Shown here: in pieces, positions 55,073-64,000 of the stretch
Layout: each line of letters opens with the position of its first letter
How positions within the stretch are numbered: position 1 is the stretch's first letter
NCBI RefSeq assembly: GCF_001467895.1
Contig: NZ_LNYO01000001.1
Location: 124,001-188,000, forward strand
From: Legionella nautarum
Lineage (GTDB): Bacteria; Pseudomonadota; Gammaproteobacteria; Legionellales; Legionellaceae
Length of the DNA: 64,000 nt
Direction of reading: 5' to 3'
Program-made: the position numbers and the translations under genes
Notes under the pieces: model-generated
What the model saw: only the letters and a program-made list of their open reading frames with translations
The model's database searches: none
What the model was told of the DNA's origin: nothing

Positions 55073-57895
55073 ATGTCTGAGATTCTAGAGCCGGTAAAAG
55101 ATGTATCGCAAATAAGTCAACTGGAATTGACCGCTAATGCCCCAGGTTCACTGAAAACCATTAAGCGTAATGGCAAAGTTGTCGCTTATGATGACAACAA
55201 AATTAAAGTGGCTATTACCAAAGCATTTATTGCCGAAGAAGGTGGCAATGCCGCGGCTTCCAATCGTATTCATCAGCAAGTCGAGGAAATTGCCCAACAA
55301 ATTACGCAAACCTTCAAACGCCGTCTCCCAAGTGGTGGCACGATTCATATTGAAGACATTCAAGATCAGGTTGAACTAACTTTGATGCGTAGCGGCGAAT
55401 ATAAAATTGCTCGTGCCTATGTTCTTTATCGCGAAGAACATCGCAAAGCACGTGAAGCCAGTTTAAAACAAGTTAGCGCTGATTCTAAAGTTTTATTGAT
55501 CACCATGCCCAATGGCGAACTTGCGCCTCTCGATATGGAGCGTGTCAATACGATCGTTGCGGAAGCTTGCCGCGATTTGGACAATGTAAAAGCCGAACCA
55601 GTGATTAAAGATGCTCTACGCAATCTCTTTAATCATGCAAAATTAGATGATGTCCATAGAGCACTGATTATGTCGGCGCGAACAATGGTAGAAAAAGAGC
55701 CTAACTACACTTATGTCAGTGCTCGCTTGCTCTTAGACAGCCTCCGTTCTGAAGCATTAAGTAAACTGCAACTGCAATCAGAAGCTACCTTCGACGAAAT
55801 GGCTGAGCTTTATCCTGCTTATTTCAAAGCTTATATTGCCCATGGTATCGTTCAAGGCATACTTGATCATCGTTTAAGTGAATTTGATTTAGATAAACTG
55901 GCTAAAGCTTTACTTCCCCAACGCGACATGAAATTTACTTATCTAAGTCTACAAACACTCTACGATCGCTATTTTATTCATGAAAAAGGCGTGCGTTATG
56001 AATTACCTCAAGCGTTTTTCATGCGTGTAGCCATGGGTCTTGCTATTCGTGAACAAAATCGTGAAGACAAAGCCATTGAATTCTACCAACTTCTTTCTTC
56101 TTTTGATTATATGTCGTCTACCCCCACCCTCTTTAATTCAGGGACAATTAGGCCACAATTATCAAGCTGTTATTTAACGACTGTGCCTGATGATCTGGAT
56201 GGAATTTACAGTGCAATTAAAGATAATGCCTTACTCTCAAAATTTGCGGGTGGCTTGGGTAATGATTGGACCCCTGTAAGAGCGATGGGTTCTCATATTA
56301 AAGGCACTAATGGTAAATCACAGGGTGTTGTACCTTTCTTAAACGTTGCCGACGCTACTGCAGTCGCTGTTAACCAAGGGGGTAAACGCAAAGGTGCTGT
56401 TTGTGCTTACCTCGAATGTTGGCATCGTGACGTGGAAGAATTTCTCGACCTTCGTAAAAACACCGGTGACGACAGACGACGTACCCATGACATGAATACA
56501 GCTTTATGGATTCCCGATTTATTTATGAAGCGTGTTCATGAAGACGGCGAATGGACCCTGTTTTCTCCCGATGAGGTGCCGGAATTACATGATGCCTATG
56601 GTAACGCTTTTGAAACACTCTACGTCAGCTATGAAGAAAAAGCACGTCAAGGGCAAATTAAGAATGTTAAAACCCTATCTGCGGTCAAACTGTGGCGCCG
56701 TATGCTGTCCATGTTATTTGAAACTGGCCATCCTTGGTTAACGTTTAAAGACGCTTGCAATCTACGTTCACCACAACAACATGCCGGGGTTATCCATAGC
56801 TCAAACCTTTGTACTGAAATTACGCTGAATACTTCAGTGGATGAGATTGCAGTTTGTAATTTAGGCAGCGTGAATTTGCCTGCTCATATTCGCAATGGCA
56901 AAATCGATCGCGAAAAATTAAAACGTACGATTACCACTGCAGTTCGCATGCTTGATAACGTCGTCGATATTAACTACTACTCAGTACCACAAGCGCGTAA
57001 CTCTAACTTGAAACATCGACCCGTTGGTCTTGGTATGATGGGTTTTCAGGATGCGCTTTATGAGCTAAAGCTAGACTATACTTCTAAGCAGGCAGTCGAA
57101 TTTGCCGATGAATCGATGGAATTAGTAAGTTATTATGCTATCGAAGCCTCTTGCGACTTAGCTAAAGAACGAGGCAGCTATTCAAGTTATGAAGGGTCGT
57201 TATGGAGCAAAGGTATTCTACCTATCGACTCGATCAATTTGTTACAGCAAACTCGCAATAAATACCTTGAACAAGATCGTTCACAACGCTTAGATTGGGA
57301 AAGTTTGCGCGTTAAAGTACGCACGCAAGGTATGCGTAACTCGAATGTGATGGCGATTGCTCCAACAGCAACGATTTCCAATATCTGTGGTGTATCGCAG
57401 TCCATTGAGCCAACGTATCAAAACTTATATGTGAAGTCGAATTTATCAGGCGAATTCACGGTTGTGAACCCCTATTTAGTCGCTGATTTAAAAGCACTGA
57501 ATCTTTGGGATGAAGTAATGGTCAATGACTTAAAGTATTTTAATGGTAGCGTGGAACCGATCAGCCGAATACCCAGGGAGTTGAAGTCCCGTTATGCCAC
57601 TGCCTTTGAAATTGATCCCATGTGGTTGGTTGAAGCAGCATCTCGCCGGCAAAAATGGATCGACCAAGCGCAGTCACTAAATATTTATATGGCAAAACCA
57701 TCTGGTAAAAAACTAGATCAATTATACAAACATGCATGGCTATGCGGCTTAAAAACCACCTATTACTTACGCAGTCTAGGGGCTAGTAATGCGGAAAAAT
57801 CGACGGTTACTGATGGCGCGCTCAACGCAGTCAAAATCGAAGAAGAGCCTAAAGTATGCTCTATTCTCGACCCTGATTGCGAAGCCTGCCAATAA
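55073..57895 (+). CDS. nrdA: Class Ia ribonucleoside-diphosphate reductase, alpha subunit
   Basis: Reduces ribonucleotides to deoxyribonucleotides. The 940 residues are longer than E. coli NrdA (761) because two ATP-cone domains precede the barrel (about 26-125 and 145-235), as in Pseudomonas. Catalytic elements are all present: the disulphide cysteine in LSSCYLTTVP, the radical-site NLCTEITLN, the second Cys in AVCNLGSVNLP, the tyrosine pair in LKTTYYLRS and the redox tail CSILDPDCEACQ. Two cones suggest dATP allosteric inhibition through the N-terminus. GGAG lies before the ATG, and two NrdR boxes and a DnaA box lie upstream. nrdB follows after 14 bases. Confidence 0.96.
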   Translation: MSEILEPVKDVSQISQLELTANAPGSLKTIKRNGKVVAYDDNKIKVAITKAFIAEEGGNAAASNRIHQQVEEIAQQITQTFKRRLPSGGTIHIEDIQDQVELTLMRSGEYKIARAYVLYREEHRKAREASLKQVSADSKVLLITMPNGELAPLDMERVNTIVAEACRDLDNVKAEPVIKDALRNLFNHAKLDDVHRALIMSARTMVEKEPNYTYVSARLLLDSLRSEALSKLQLQSEATFDEMAELYPAYFKAYIAHGIVQGILDHRLSEFDLDKLAKALLPQRDMKFTYLSLQTLYDRYFIHEKGVRYELPQAFFMRVAMGLAIREQNREDKAIEFYQLLSSFDYMSSTPTLFNSGTIRPQLSSCYLTTVPDDLDGIYSAIKDNALLSKFAGGLGNDWTPVRAMGSHIKGTNGKSQGVVPFLNVADATAVAVNQGGKRKGAVCAYLECWHRDVEEFLDLRKNTGDDRRRTHDMNTALWIPDLFMKRVHEDGEWTLFSPDEVPELHDAYGNAFETLYVSYEEKARQGQIKNVKTLSAVKLWRRMLSMLFETGHPWLTFKDACNLRSPQQHAGVIHSSNLCTEITLNTSVDEIAVCNLGSVNLPAHIRNGKIDREKLKRTITTAVRMLDNVVDINYYSVPQARNSNLKHRPVGLGMMGFQDALYELKLDYTSKQAVEFADESMELVSYYAIEASCDLAKERGSYSSYEGSLWSKGILPIDSINLLQQTRNKYLEQDRSQRLDWESLRVKVRTQGMRNSNVMAIAPTATISNICGVSQSIEPTYQNLYVKSNLSGEFTVVNPYLVADLKALNLWDEVMVNDLKYFNGSVEPISRIPRELKSRYATAFEIDPMWLVEAASRRQKWIDQAQSLNIYMAKPSGKKLDQLYKHAWLCGLKTTYYLRSLGASNAEKSTVTDGALNAVKIEEEPKVCSILDPDCEACQ

Positions 57896-57909
57896 TGAGG
57901 AGAAAATAA

Positions 57910-59016
57910 ATGTCTGGTTCTACTAGAGAACATACAAGAACACCCGAGTTTTTGGGTGCAACCGGTTTAGAAACCCTAGAAATGGGCGCTGGCCGCATTC
58001 ATGTTGATGATAAACAAATTATTAATTGTCGTGCCGATTTAAACCAATTAGTACCTTTTAAATACACCTGGGCCTGGGATAAATATTTAACCGGCTGCGC
58101 TAACCATTGGATGCCCAATGAAATCAATATGAGTGCAGACGTTGCACTATGGAAAGATCCGAATGGATTAACTGCTGATGAACGCCTCATTGTCCTCCGC
58201 AATTTAGGCTTTTTCTCAACGGCTGATTCCTTAGTGGCCAACAACTTAGTATTGGCTGTTTACCGTCATATTACTAATCCTGAGTGCCGCCAATACTTAC
58301 TTCGCCAAGCCTTCGAAGAAGCCTTGCATACTCATGCCTATCAATATGTTATTGAAAGCTTAGGCCTGGATGAGGCCGCTGTATTTAACATGTACAGGGA
58401 AATCCCCGCTGTCGCAAATAAAGCGTCTTGGGCCCTACCCTTCACTCAAAGTTTGGGGGATCCTGATTTCCACACCGGTACTCCAGAAAACGATCAACGA
58501 TTGTTACGTGACTTGATTGCCTTCTATGTGGTTTTTGAAGGGATTTTCTTCTACGTTGGCTTCACTCAAATTCTTTCTATGGGAAGACGCAACAAAATGG
58601 TAGGAACCTCTGAACAATTCCAATACATTTTGCGCGATGAATCCATGCATATGAATTTTGGTATCGATGTTATTAATCAAATCAAAATTGAAAATCCTCA
58701 TCTGTGGACTCCTGCTTTCAAAGAAGAAATCATTCAATTGATTAAAGAAGGCGTTGAATTAGAGTATCAATATGCTAAAGACACTATGCCTCACGGCATT
58801 TTAGGCATGAATGCAGAAATGTTTGAGGAATATATTCACTTTATTGCTAACCGTCGCCTTAACCAAATTGGCCTAGCAGAGCAATATCCAGGTGCAGAAA
58901 ATCCATTCCCGTGGATGAGTGAAATGATGGATTTGAAAAAAGAGAAAAATTTCTTTGAAACTCGAGTCATTGAATATCAAGCAGGCGGTACTTTAAGTTG
59001 GGAAGATGAGGATTAA
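57910..59016 (+). CDS. nrdB: Class Ia ribonucleoside-diphosphate reductase, beta subunit
   Basis: Supplies the tyrosyl radical to NrdA. The 368 residues are helical ferritin-like. Diiron ligands and radical residue align with E. coli: Glu137 and His140 in [10 protein letters not shown] with the radical Tyr144 four residues after the His, and later [12 protein letters not shown] with Glu and His. The C-terminal acidic tail ([10 protein letters not shown]) should dock on NrdA. Preceded by AATGAGGAG and followed by a strong terminator at 59039. Confidence 0.96.
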   Translation: MSGSTREHTRTPEFLGATGLETLEMGAGRIHVDDKQIINCRADLNQLVPFKYTWAWDKYLTGCANHWMPNEINMSADVALWKDPNGLTADERLIVLRNLGFFSTADSLVANNLVLAVYRHITNPECRQYLLRQAFEEALHTHAYQYVIESLGLDEAAVFNMYREIPAVANKASWALPFTQSLGDPDFHTGTPENDQRLLRDLIAFYVVFEGIFFYVGFTQILSMGRRNKMVGTSEQFQYILRDESMHMNFGIDVINQIKIENPHLWTPAFKEEIIQLIKEGVELEYQYAKDTMPHGILGMNAEMFEEYIHFIANRRLNQIGLAEQYPGAENPFPWMSEMMDLKKEKNFFETRVIEYQAGGTLSWEDED

Positions 59017-59038
59017 TTTTAAGGTTCATCTCTGTACT

Positions 59039-59074
59039 CCTGTATGATGCTAGGCGTCATACAGGTTTCTTTTT
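59039..59074 (+). terminator. Rho-independent terminator of nrdAB
   Basis: Perfect nine-base-pair stem CCTGTATGA / TCATACAGG with a nine-base loop, followed at once by TTTCTTTTT. It begins 23 bases past the nrdB stop and is the clearest intrinsic terminator in the window. Confidence 0.85.
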
Positions 59075-59250
59075 GCTAAGCTTTTTCAAACCTGCTTTGA
59101 TAATCGAAGCACTTCAAGACTCTCGAAATTACTCCTATTTGGTTCTTGACGTGTTTCGTTTATCAAAGCAATTTCTCTCAAAATGAGACCAATTGACGTT
59201 CTAATCCGCCTATGCTAGCTTTTAACTGATTGAAACTAAAAGGAGTTAGT

Positions 59251-59544
59251 ATGGATCTTGTCAGTGCACTAATCAGTTTAATTAGTGGCGTTATTGGGGG
59301 CAATATCTTAGGGGCAGCCTGGAAGGAAAAAAGCCTTGGGGCAATAGGCAACTCGATCGCAGGAGCAATTGGTGGTGTTGCAGGTGCCTATATTACTCAA
59401 GCGGTTGGTATTTTAAACACTTTAGGCTTAGGTAACATGACCATTGGTTCAATGCTCGGTAATGCCGGTTCTAGTGCGGTGGGTGGAATAATCTTAACTG
59501 GTATCGTGGGAATGATAAAAAGCGCTATGACTAAAAAGGCTTAA
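59251..59544 (+). CDS. Small glycine-rich hydrophobic protein
   Basis: A 97-residue protein from the ATG at 59251, with AAGGAG five bases before it. It is almost all Gly, Ala, Ile, Leu, Ser: ISLISGVIGGNILGAA, IAGAIGGVAGAYITQAVG and SSAVGGIILTGIVGM are glycine-zipper-like helices, with a basic end (KSAMTKKA). This suggests a membrane-inserting or membrane-associated oligomer. I do not recognise the family, although similar small proteins are encoded in other proteobacteria. It is a single gene between nrdB and lysS and is followed by repeat fragments. Confidence 0.75.
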   Translation: MDLVSALISLISGVIGGNILGAAWKEKSLGAIGNSIAGAIGGVAGAYITQAVGILNTLGLGNMTIGSMLGNAGSSAVGGIILTGIVGMIKSAMTKKA

Positions 59545-59630
59545 TTAATTCAGCATTCGCTCTATGGATTCCATAGAGCAAATTTCTCGAAACTACAGTA
59601 CCTCCCAGCATAGAGTTTTCTCACTCTCCT

Positions 59631-59800
59631 TTTGCAACACTTCGAGACAGCGCTTCCTCAGTGCGAACGGGATAAACAAAACGATCAATGAATTAAACAG
59701 TCTATTTAATTTCGTGGGGATATCTCAGCTCGGACTGAGCCTTTCGAGAGCCTCTGGACATACCTTTGAGGGGCTCAGCCCGAATGGAACCAGATAAAAC
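59631..59800 (+). repeat. Dispersed MITE/BIME-like repeat, copy 7 (left part lost)
   Basis: Arm B (CTTCGAGACAGCGCTTCCTC, GTGCGAACGGGATAAAC) and the right end ATTTAATTTCGTGGGGATAT are present at about 59639-59724; the left half is missing. A second REP-like pair follows at 59725-59789 (CTCGGACTGAGCCTTTCGAG, GGGGCTCAGCCCGAATGG). An apparent 77-codon frame (59564-59797) is repeat translation. Confidence 0.7.
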
Positions 59801-59817
59801 AGGGGGGTTAGCCCAAC

Positions 59818-61308
59818 CTACTCTGGACGCAGATGCGGGAACAGGATTACATCCCGGATAGAAGACGAGTTAGTAAATAACATCACTAAACGATCAATCC
59901 CTATTCCTTCACCGGCCGTCGGTGGCAGACCGTACTCCAGAGCTTGAATATAATCACTATCAAAATGCATCGCCTCCATATCCCCTGCTTCTTTTTCTTC
60001 AACTTGCTTGAGGAAGCGTTCCGCTTGATCTTGAGCATCATTAAGCTCTGAGAAGCCGTTAGCAATTTCTCGTCCAGCAATGAAAAACTCAAAACGATCG
60101 GTCACTTCTGGATCCGCATCATTGCGTCGCGCCAGAGGCGAAACTTCTGTGGGGTAAGCAGTGATAAAGGTAGGTTGAATCAGCAGATGCTCGACTTTTT
60201 CATCAAAAAGAATCATTTGCAACTTGCCCAAACCATCGCTGTCTTTATATTCATAACCCAAACCTTTAATTAAGGCTCTACAATTCTCAACAGACTCAAG
60301 CTGTTCTGCACTAATTTGCGGGTTGTAATGCAAAATAGACTCTTTCACAGTCATACGTGCAAAAGGTTGGGCAAAATCAATAACCTGCTCTTGATAGTCA
60401 ATTTGCCGCTTACCCAAGACCACATCACAAAGATGGCGAAGCAATTGTTCAGTGAAATTCATGAGATCGTTGTAGTCCGCATAAGCTTGATAAAACTCAA
60501 CCATCGTAAATTCTGGATTATGGCGAGTAGAAAGACCTTCATTACGGAAATTACGGTTAATTTCATAAACACGCTCAAAGCCGCCGACAACTAAACGCTT
60601 CAAATACAACTCTGGAGCGATACGCAAATACATCTCCATATCAAGCGTATTGTGGAAGGTTACAAAGGGACGCGCGACAGCCCCGCCAGGTATCGGATGC
60701 ATCATTGGCGTTTCCACTTCTAAAAACTGATGACTATCCATAAATTGGCGAAATGCTTTAATGAGTTTTGAGCGAACAAGAAAAGTTTGTCGGCTTTCTT
60801 CATTAGCAATTAAATCAACATAACGCCGACGATAGCGCATTTCTTGATCCGCTAAACCATGGAATTTATCGGGCAAAGGCCGCAGAGATTTAGTCAGTAA
60901 TTCAAGCTCTTCGGCATTGACAGTTAACTCGCCGGTATTCGTTAAGAACAACTCACCTTTTACGCCAACGATATCACCTAAATCCCAATGCTTAAATTCT
61001 TCATAAACCTCTGGTAAATCATTTTGACGCACATAAACTTGGATACGTCCCGAGACATCTTGAATATGAAAAAAACTAGCTTTTCCCATAATACGACGCA
61101 AAACAATGCGCCCAGCAACAGCCACTTTAACCTTCTTTGCTGTTAGAGTTTCTTTATCAATCTTAGCGTATTGATCGAGCAGATTCGCTGCTAGATATTG
61201 GCGGCGAAACTGATTAGGAAAATTAAACCCTTTAGACCGCAAATCCGCTAATTTTTGTTTGCGAATTTGGTAAACTTCACTCTCGTCTAACTGTTGTTCT
61301 TCTATCAT
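59818..61308 (-). CDS. lysS: Lysyl-tRNA synthetase, class II
   Basis: Charges tRNA-Lys. The 496 residues show an N-terminal OB-fold anticodon-binding domain (about 55-150, [21 protein letters not shown]) and a class II catalytic core: motif 1 around [17 protein letters not shown], motif 2 [20 protein letters not shown], and motif 3 [13 protein letters not shown] near the C-terminus. Length typical (E. coli 505). The ATG overlaps the stop of prfB (ATGA), the same arrangement as prfB-lysS of E. coli. Confidence 0.97.
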   Translation of the reverse strand: MIEEQQLDESEVYQIRKQKLADLRSKGFNFPNQFRRQYLAANLLDQYAKIDKETLTAKKVKVAVAGRIVLRRIMGKASFFHIQDVSGRIQVYVRQNDLPEVYEEFKHWDLGDIVGVKGELFLTNTGELTVNAEELELLTKSLRPLPDKFHGLADQEMRYRRRYVDLIANEESRQTFLVRSKLIKAFRQFMDSHQFLEVETPMMHPIPGGAVARPFVTFHNTLDMEMYLRIAPELYLKRLVVGGFERVYEINRNFRNEGLSTRHNPEFTMVEFYQAYADYNDLMNFTEQLLRHLCDVVLGKRQIDYQEQVIDFAQPFARMTVKESILHYNPQISAEQLESVENCRALIKGLGYEYKDSDGLGKLQMILFDEKVEHLLIQPTFITAYPTEVSPLARRNDADPEVTDRFEFFIAGREIANGFSELNDAQDQAERFLKQVEEKEAGDMEAMHFDSDYIQALEYGLPPTAGEGIGIDRLVMLFTNSSSIRDVILFPHLRPE

Positions 61309-62412
61309 TGATCCCCTACTCCTGCTTTCAAACTTGCTACAATAAATTGATCTAAATCACCGTCTAAAACGGCTTGAGTATTCGACGTTTCAACGCCTGT
61401 GCGTAAATCTTTAATGCGCGACTGGTCTAAGACATAGGAACGAATCTGCGATCCCCAGCCTATGTCTGACTTACTCGCCTCAAGTGCCTGTTGCGCCGCG
61501 TTTTTCTTTTGCATTTCCATTTCATACAGCTTTGCTCGCAATTGCTTCATTGCCTGATCTTTGTTTTTGTGCTGGCTGCGATCCGTCTGACATTGCACCA
61601 CAATTCCGCTTGGCGCGTGAGTAATACGAACGGCTGAGTCAGTTCGGTTAACGTGCTGTCCACCCGCTCCAGAGGCACGGTAAGTGTCTATACGTAAATC
61701 TGCTGGATTAATTTCGATATCAAGATCATCATCCACTTCTGGCGATACAAAGACAGCAGCAAAGGAAGTATGACGGCGATTTCCCGAATCAAAAGGTGAT
61801 TTGCGCACTAAACGATGAACGCCGGTTTCAGTGCGTAACCAACCATAGGCATATTCACCGCTGAAATGAATCGTGGCACTTTTTATTCCAGCTACTTCAC
61901 CAGCAGAACATTCAATTAACTCGGTAGTAAATCCATGATGTTCGCCCCAACGCAAATACATGCGCAATAACATCTCAGCCCAGTCTTGTGCTTCAGTACC
62001 TCCGGATCCTGACTGGATATCCAAGTAAGCATGGGAATCGTCCATTTTGCCAGAAAACATTCGTCTGAATTCAAGGCCAGCCACTTTTTTTTCAATGACA
62101 GCAACTTCTGCAGCCACATCATGAATTGCAGCCTCATCGTCTTCGGCACGAGCCAATTCAAAAAGTTCAGCTAAATCAGTAATACCTTGGCCTAATTGTT
62201 CTAATTGATTAACCACTGCTTCCAACTGTGCTCGCTCTCGACCTAAAGCTTGTGCCTGTTCGGGATTATTCCAAATCTCTGGAGACTCTAACTCTCGTAC
62301 AACTTCTTCTAAACGCTCGCGTTTACCCTCAAAGTCAAAGATACCCCCGAAGCGCATTAGTTCGCTCATTTAAATCAGCCAAATCAAGCGTGATTTGATT
62401 TATTTCTAACAT
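61305..62412 (-). CDS. prfB: Peptide chain release factor 2, with programmed +1 frameshift
   Basis: Terminates translation at UGA and UAA. The long frame (61305 to about 62334) lacks the family N-terminus, but the true start is the ATG at 62412: 25 codons ([19 protein letters not shown]...) lead to CTT followed by an in-frame UGA at 62337-62335. A shift of +1 there reads CTT GAC and enters the main frame at DFEGKRE. The site sequence CGGGGGTATCTTTGAC matches the canonical signal, with an internal Shine-Dalgarno-like GGGGG upstream. In the main frame the GGQ motif ([17 protein letters not shown]) and the SPF motif (RKSPFDSG) are present. The total is about 368 residues. Known biology: RF2 represses itself through this site. 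Confidence 0.95.
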
Positions 62413-62805
62413 GAATGTCCTAAGAATTTTAATTAAAACGATTATTGTACCGCGAAAGCTAAATACTGACCATATACTCATCATGCAGGTTTGTTGTTAT
62501 CCCTGCTTTGCGAAGGCAGGGATCGGTCCGTCAACAGGTACAATACCAAAATAGAGAAGAAAGCCTGTCTTCGCAGCAAGAGAGATGACAGTAACCTGAG
62601 AATAATTAACTCTGATACCTAGGCAGAAAAACAACTGGACAATTATTAAACAGTATATTGCAAATTATTCGATCATTCTCTAAATAAAAAATTTCTTTGC
62701 TTTTATCTCATTATATAATGTCTTAGATTCGTTGGTTCCTTAGCTATAATTAATGAATAACCTAATGATCGATGCTTATGAAGATTGCTTTCGGAGAGAT
62801 TAATT
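62413..62805. other. Intergenic region between divergent prfB and orphan gene
   Basis: A 393-base gap. It holds an imperfect hairpin of repeat character (ATCCCTGC...GCAGGGAT, 62499-62523), related scraps (TGTCTTCGCAGCAAGAGAGATGACAG near 62564-62589), and a very AT-rich final 150 bases that probably contains the promoter of the plus-strand gene. No coding or RNA family was recognised. Confidence 0.45.
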
Positions 62806-63567
62806 ATGAGTAAACAAAAGTTTGATAAAGATACAACTGCTCAAGCACAAGATGCAATTAGAGAAGAAGAGAAAAAGAAAGAAGAAGAACTAAAAGCTCA
62901 GAATTTAGCAAAAGAAGAAGAAGAAAAAAAACTTGCAATGAGAAATCTACAAGCCGAGCAAGAAGCTGCAGAAGAGCAAGCACAGTTATTAAACAAAAAC
63001 GATGAAGAGGATAAGGAAGTAGAACAAATCGGCCTTCACCTCCTTGATATTAAGCCTTGGAAAAAAGACAGCGAAGAGTTACTCAAGGATTACAAAGATA
63101 AATTTCCCGATAGAAAACTAGACGAGAAAGGAACATTACTTTTTACTAGCCGTGAAGAGCTGGAGCAGTTTCTAAATGACCAAGCCAAGCTTCCTCCAGA
63201 AGGAAAAGGCCGTAAATTCTTAGTATCAGAAGTCGATGCGAAGGGGCAACTTTTAGGTAAGCATCATTTTTCCTGTGGTGACGGCAAGGTCTATTCAGGT
63301 AGTCCAGAAGAAATTATCGCTAAATTGAAGGAAAACCAAGCGACTGCTAATCCCACCACTCAAAAACTAATAGCAGATGGGCTTTCTATATTTGAAAGAA
63401 TATTGAATCCTAAACCTCAACCTACTACAGATGCTAAAAAGCGTTTAGAGGCAATGAAGTCGGGAGACCAACCTCCTGCTCCGACTGCGGAACCGAAACA
63501 AGAGGAATCAGAAGGAGATTACAAATCCCCTTCTCCTTTTAATTCAACCCCTAATCCTTTTCATTAG
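62806..63567 (+). CDS. Highly charged orphan protein, candidate effector
   Basis: About 253 residues from the ATG at 62806 (GGAGAG seven bases before). Residues 15-75 are an unbroken Glu/Lys/Ala/Gln-rich stretch (REEEKKKEEELKAQNLAKEE) predicted to form a single long helix or coiled coil. The middle (80-190) looks folded and contains FTSREELEQFLNDQ and LGKHHFSCGDGKVYSG. The last 50 residues are Pro/Ser/Glu-rich and disordered, with EPKQEESEGDYKSPSPFNS at the end, resembling Dot/Icm C-terminal signals. No enzyme motif, signal peptide or membrane helix. I do not recognise it. A perfect 23-base inverted repeat lies just past its stop. Confidence 0.7.
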   Translation: MSKQKFDKDTTAQAQDAIREEEKKKEEELKAQNLAKEEEEKKLAMRNLQAEQEAAEEQAQLLNKNDEEDKEVEQIGLHLLDIKPWKKDSEELLKDYKDKFPDRKLDEKGTLLFTSREELEQFLNDQAKLPPEGKGRKFLVSEVDAKGQLLGKHHFSCGDGKVYSGSPEEIIAKLKENQATANPTTQKLIADGLSIFERILNPKPQPTTDAKKRLEAMKSGDQPPAPTAEPKQEESEGDYKSPSPFNSTPNPFH

Positions 63568-63587
63568 GGATTGCCAGACGCACGTAT

Positions 63588-63674
63588 CGACGTACCACGG
63601 CTTGTCCGCGATATCTAGAAATCTGAGTGTGAAAAAAGATCACCTGGATACCGCGGACAAGCCGTGGTACGTCG
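63588..63674. repeat. Inverted repeat of 23 bases with a 41-base loop
   Basis: The arm at 63588-63610 (CGACGTACCACGG then CTTGTCCGCG) is repeated as an exact complement at 63652-63674. A third half-copy (GACGGCTTGTCCGCGGGATTC) follows near 63701-63721, and the related CCGCGGTAGG / GTCGCGGGGATTCACC motifs occur at about 23136-23146 and 23203-23218. It is intergenic and non-coding, possibly a mobile palindromic repeat or a terminator for the orphan gene. Confidence 0.6.
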
Positions 63675-63766
63675 GCAGGAGGAACTAAATTTGCAATAAT
63701 GACGGCTTGTCCGCGGGATTCACAAAAACTACGCTAAAACGCCGCCCTAACAGATTCATCAATTGA

Positions 63767-64000
63767 TTAAATATTAAAATTAAATGGACTCGAGACTTCC
63801 TCATCCAATGGGCTCGAAAATCCTATTTGACTCAAGATTGCGTTTTCCATCCCTAAATCGGCAATAATAGACCAAAATTCTGGTGAAATATCACAAGAAT
63901 CAGGGCTTACGGATTCTACTTCTTCTGACTCCTGTGCCTGTAATGGTTCTTGTATTGGCTCTATCTGCAGACAGGGTTTCTTTGGTAAGGGGAGAGAGAA
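63767..64000 (-). CDS. C-terminal fragment of an unrecognised Glu/Ser-rich protein
   Basis: The minus strand is open from the right edge of the window to a TAA at 63767-63769, giving the last 77 residues of a protein whose start lies outside. It reads with Pro/Leu/Gln/Glu first (PLPKKPCLQIEPIQEPLQ), then an acidic patch (QAQESEEVESVSPDSCD), and ends SSPLDEEVSSPFNFNI. No motif was recognised. The acidic, polar end fits the effector-like tails elsewhere in the window, but this is weak. It was not in a closed frame and is easily missed. Confidence 0.55.
   Translation of the reverse strand, partial: FSLPLPKKPCLQIEPIQEPLQAQESEEVESVSPDSCDISPEFWSIIADLGMENAILSQIGFSSPLDEEVSSPFNFNI

Noticed and set aside
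59564-59797. 77-codon plus-strand frame after the small glycine-rich gene
   Set aside because: Translation of repeat copy 7; shares a peptide with the spurious frame at 7.7-8.0 kb.

Overview
The window reads as chromosomal DNA of a gammaproteobacterium, most likely Legionella or a close relative. This is an inference from five things: AT-rich DNA, a class A gammaproteobacterial RNase P RNA, conserved gammaproteobacterial gene neighbourhoods (suhB/trmJ/isc, ftsK-lolA-rarA, aat-infA, prfB-lysS), a flagellar fleSR-fliEFGHIJ cluster, and scattered large orphan proteins with acidic, polar C-termini like those of Dot/Icm-secreted effectors. No transposase, integrase, tRNA or CRISPR array was seen. 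Layout: 0-2.5 kb holds the end of a site-2 protease gene, pdxB and a TPR protein. 2.6-7.6 kb is the first half of the dcw cell-wall/division cluster (mraZ-rsmH-ftsL-ftsI-murE, minus strand) behind a strong promoter with phased GTGG boxes expected to bind MraZ; the cluster stops after murE. 8-9.7 kb holds coaX, rnpB and a stand-alone fis. 10.1-13.7 kb is an iron-sulphur locus (trmJ, iscS, a degenerate iscU, iscA) divergent from suhB; the IscU homologue has lost all three cluster-ligand cysteines. 13.8-25.2 kb alternates housekeeping genes (eamA, sppA, clpB, mpl) with orphan proteins. 25.7-30.2 kb holds a carboxymuconolactone-decarboxylase-like gene and the very large AsmA/YhdP-type gene. 30.1-38.2 kb is the flagellar operon (fleS, fleR, fliE, F, G, H, I, J). 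38.3-44.6 kb is an accessory stretch: a leucine-rich-repeat protein, a papain-like-protease candidate, a DedA protein, a type III polyketide synthase and a J-domain membrane protein. 44.7-51.2 kb is again core (rarA, lolA, ftsK, trxB, aat, infA). 51.2-51.7 kb is a tandem array of a dispersed repeat. 51.7-63.6 kb holds pmbA, a secreted phosphodiester-glycosidase-like lipoprotein, a double GNAT protein, nrdA-nrdB with NrdR and DnaA sites, a small glycine-rich protein, lysS and prfB (with the programmed +1 frameshift), and a charged orphan protein. A partial Glu-rich gene enters from the right edge. A non-coding repeat of about 170-230 bp occurs at least six times between genes (about 7.8, 17.1, 25.5, 51.3-51.7 and 59.7 kb). 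It has inverted ends (TATCCCCACGAAAT / ATTTCGTGGGGATA) and two internal REP-like hairpin arms, and looks like a MITE or BIME; several apparent ORFs are only translations of it. The most unusual items are the cysteine-less IscU homologue beside a tail-shortened IscS, the type III polyketide synthase and protease-like protein of the accessory stretch, the non-AUG start inferred for aat, and the repeat family. All functional assignments are from motifs read by eye; no database search was possible.
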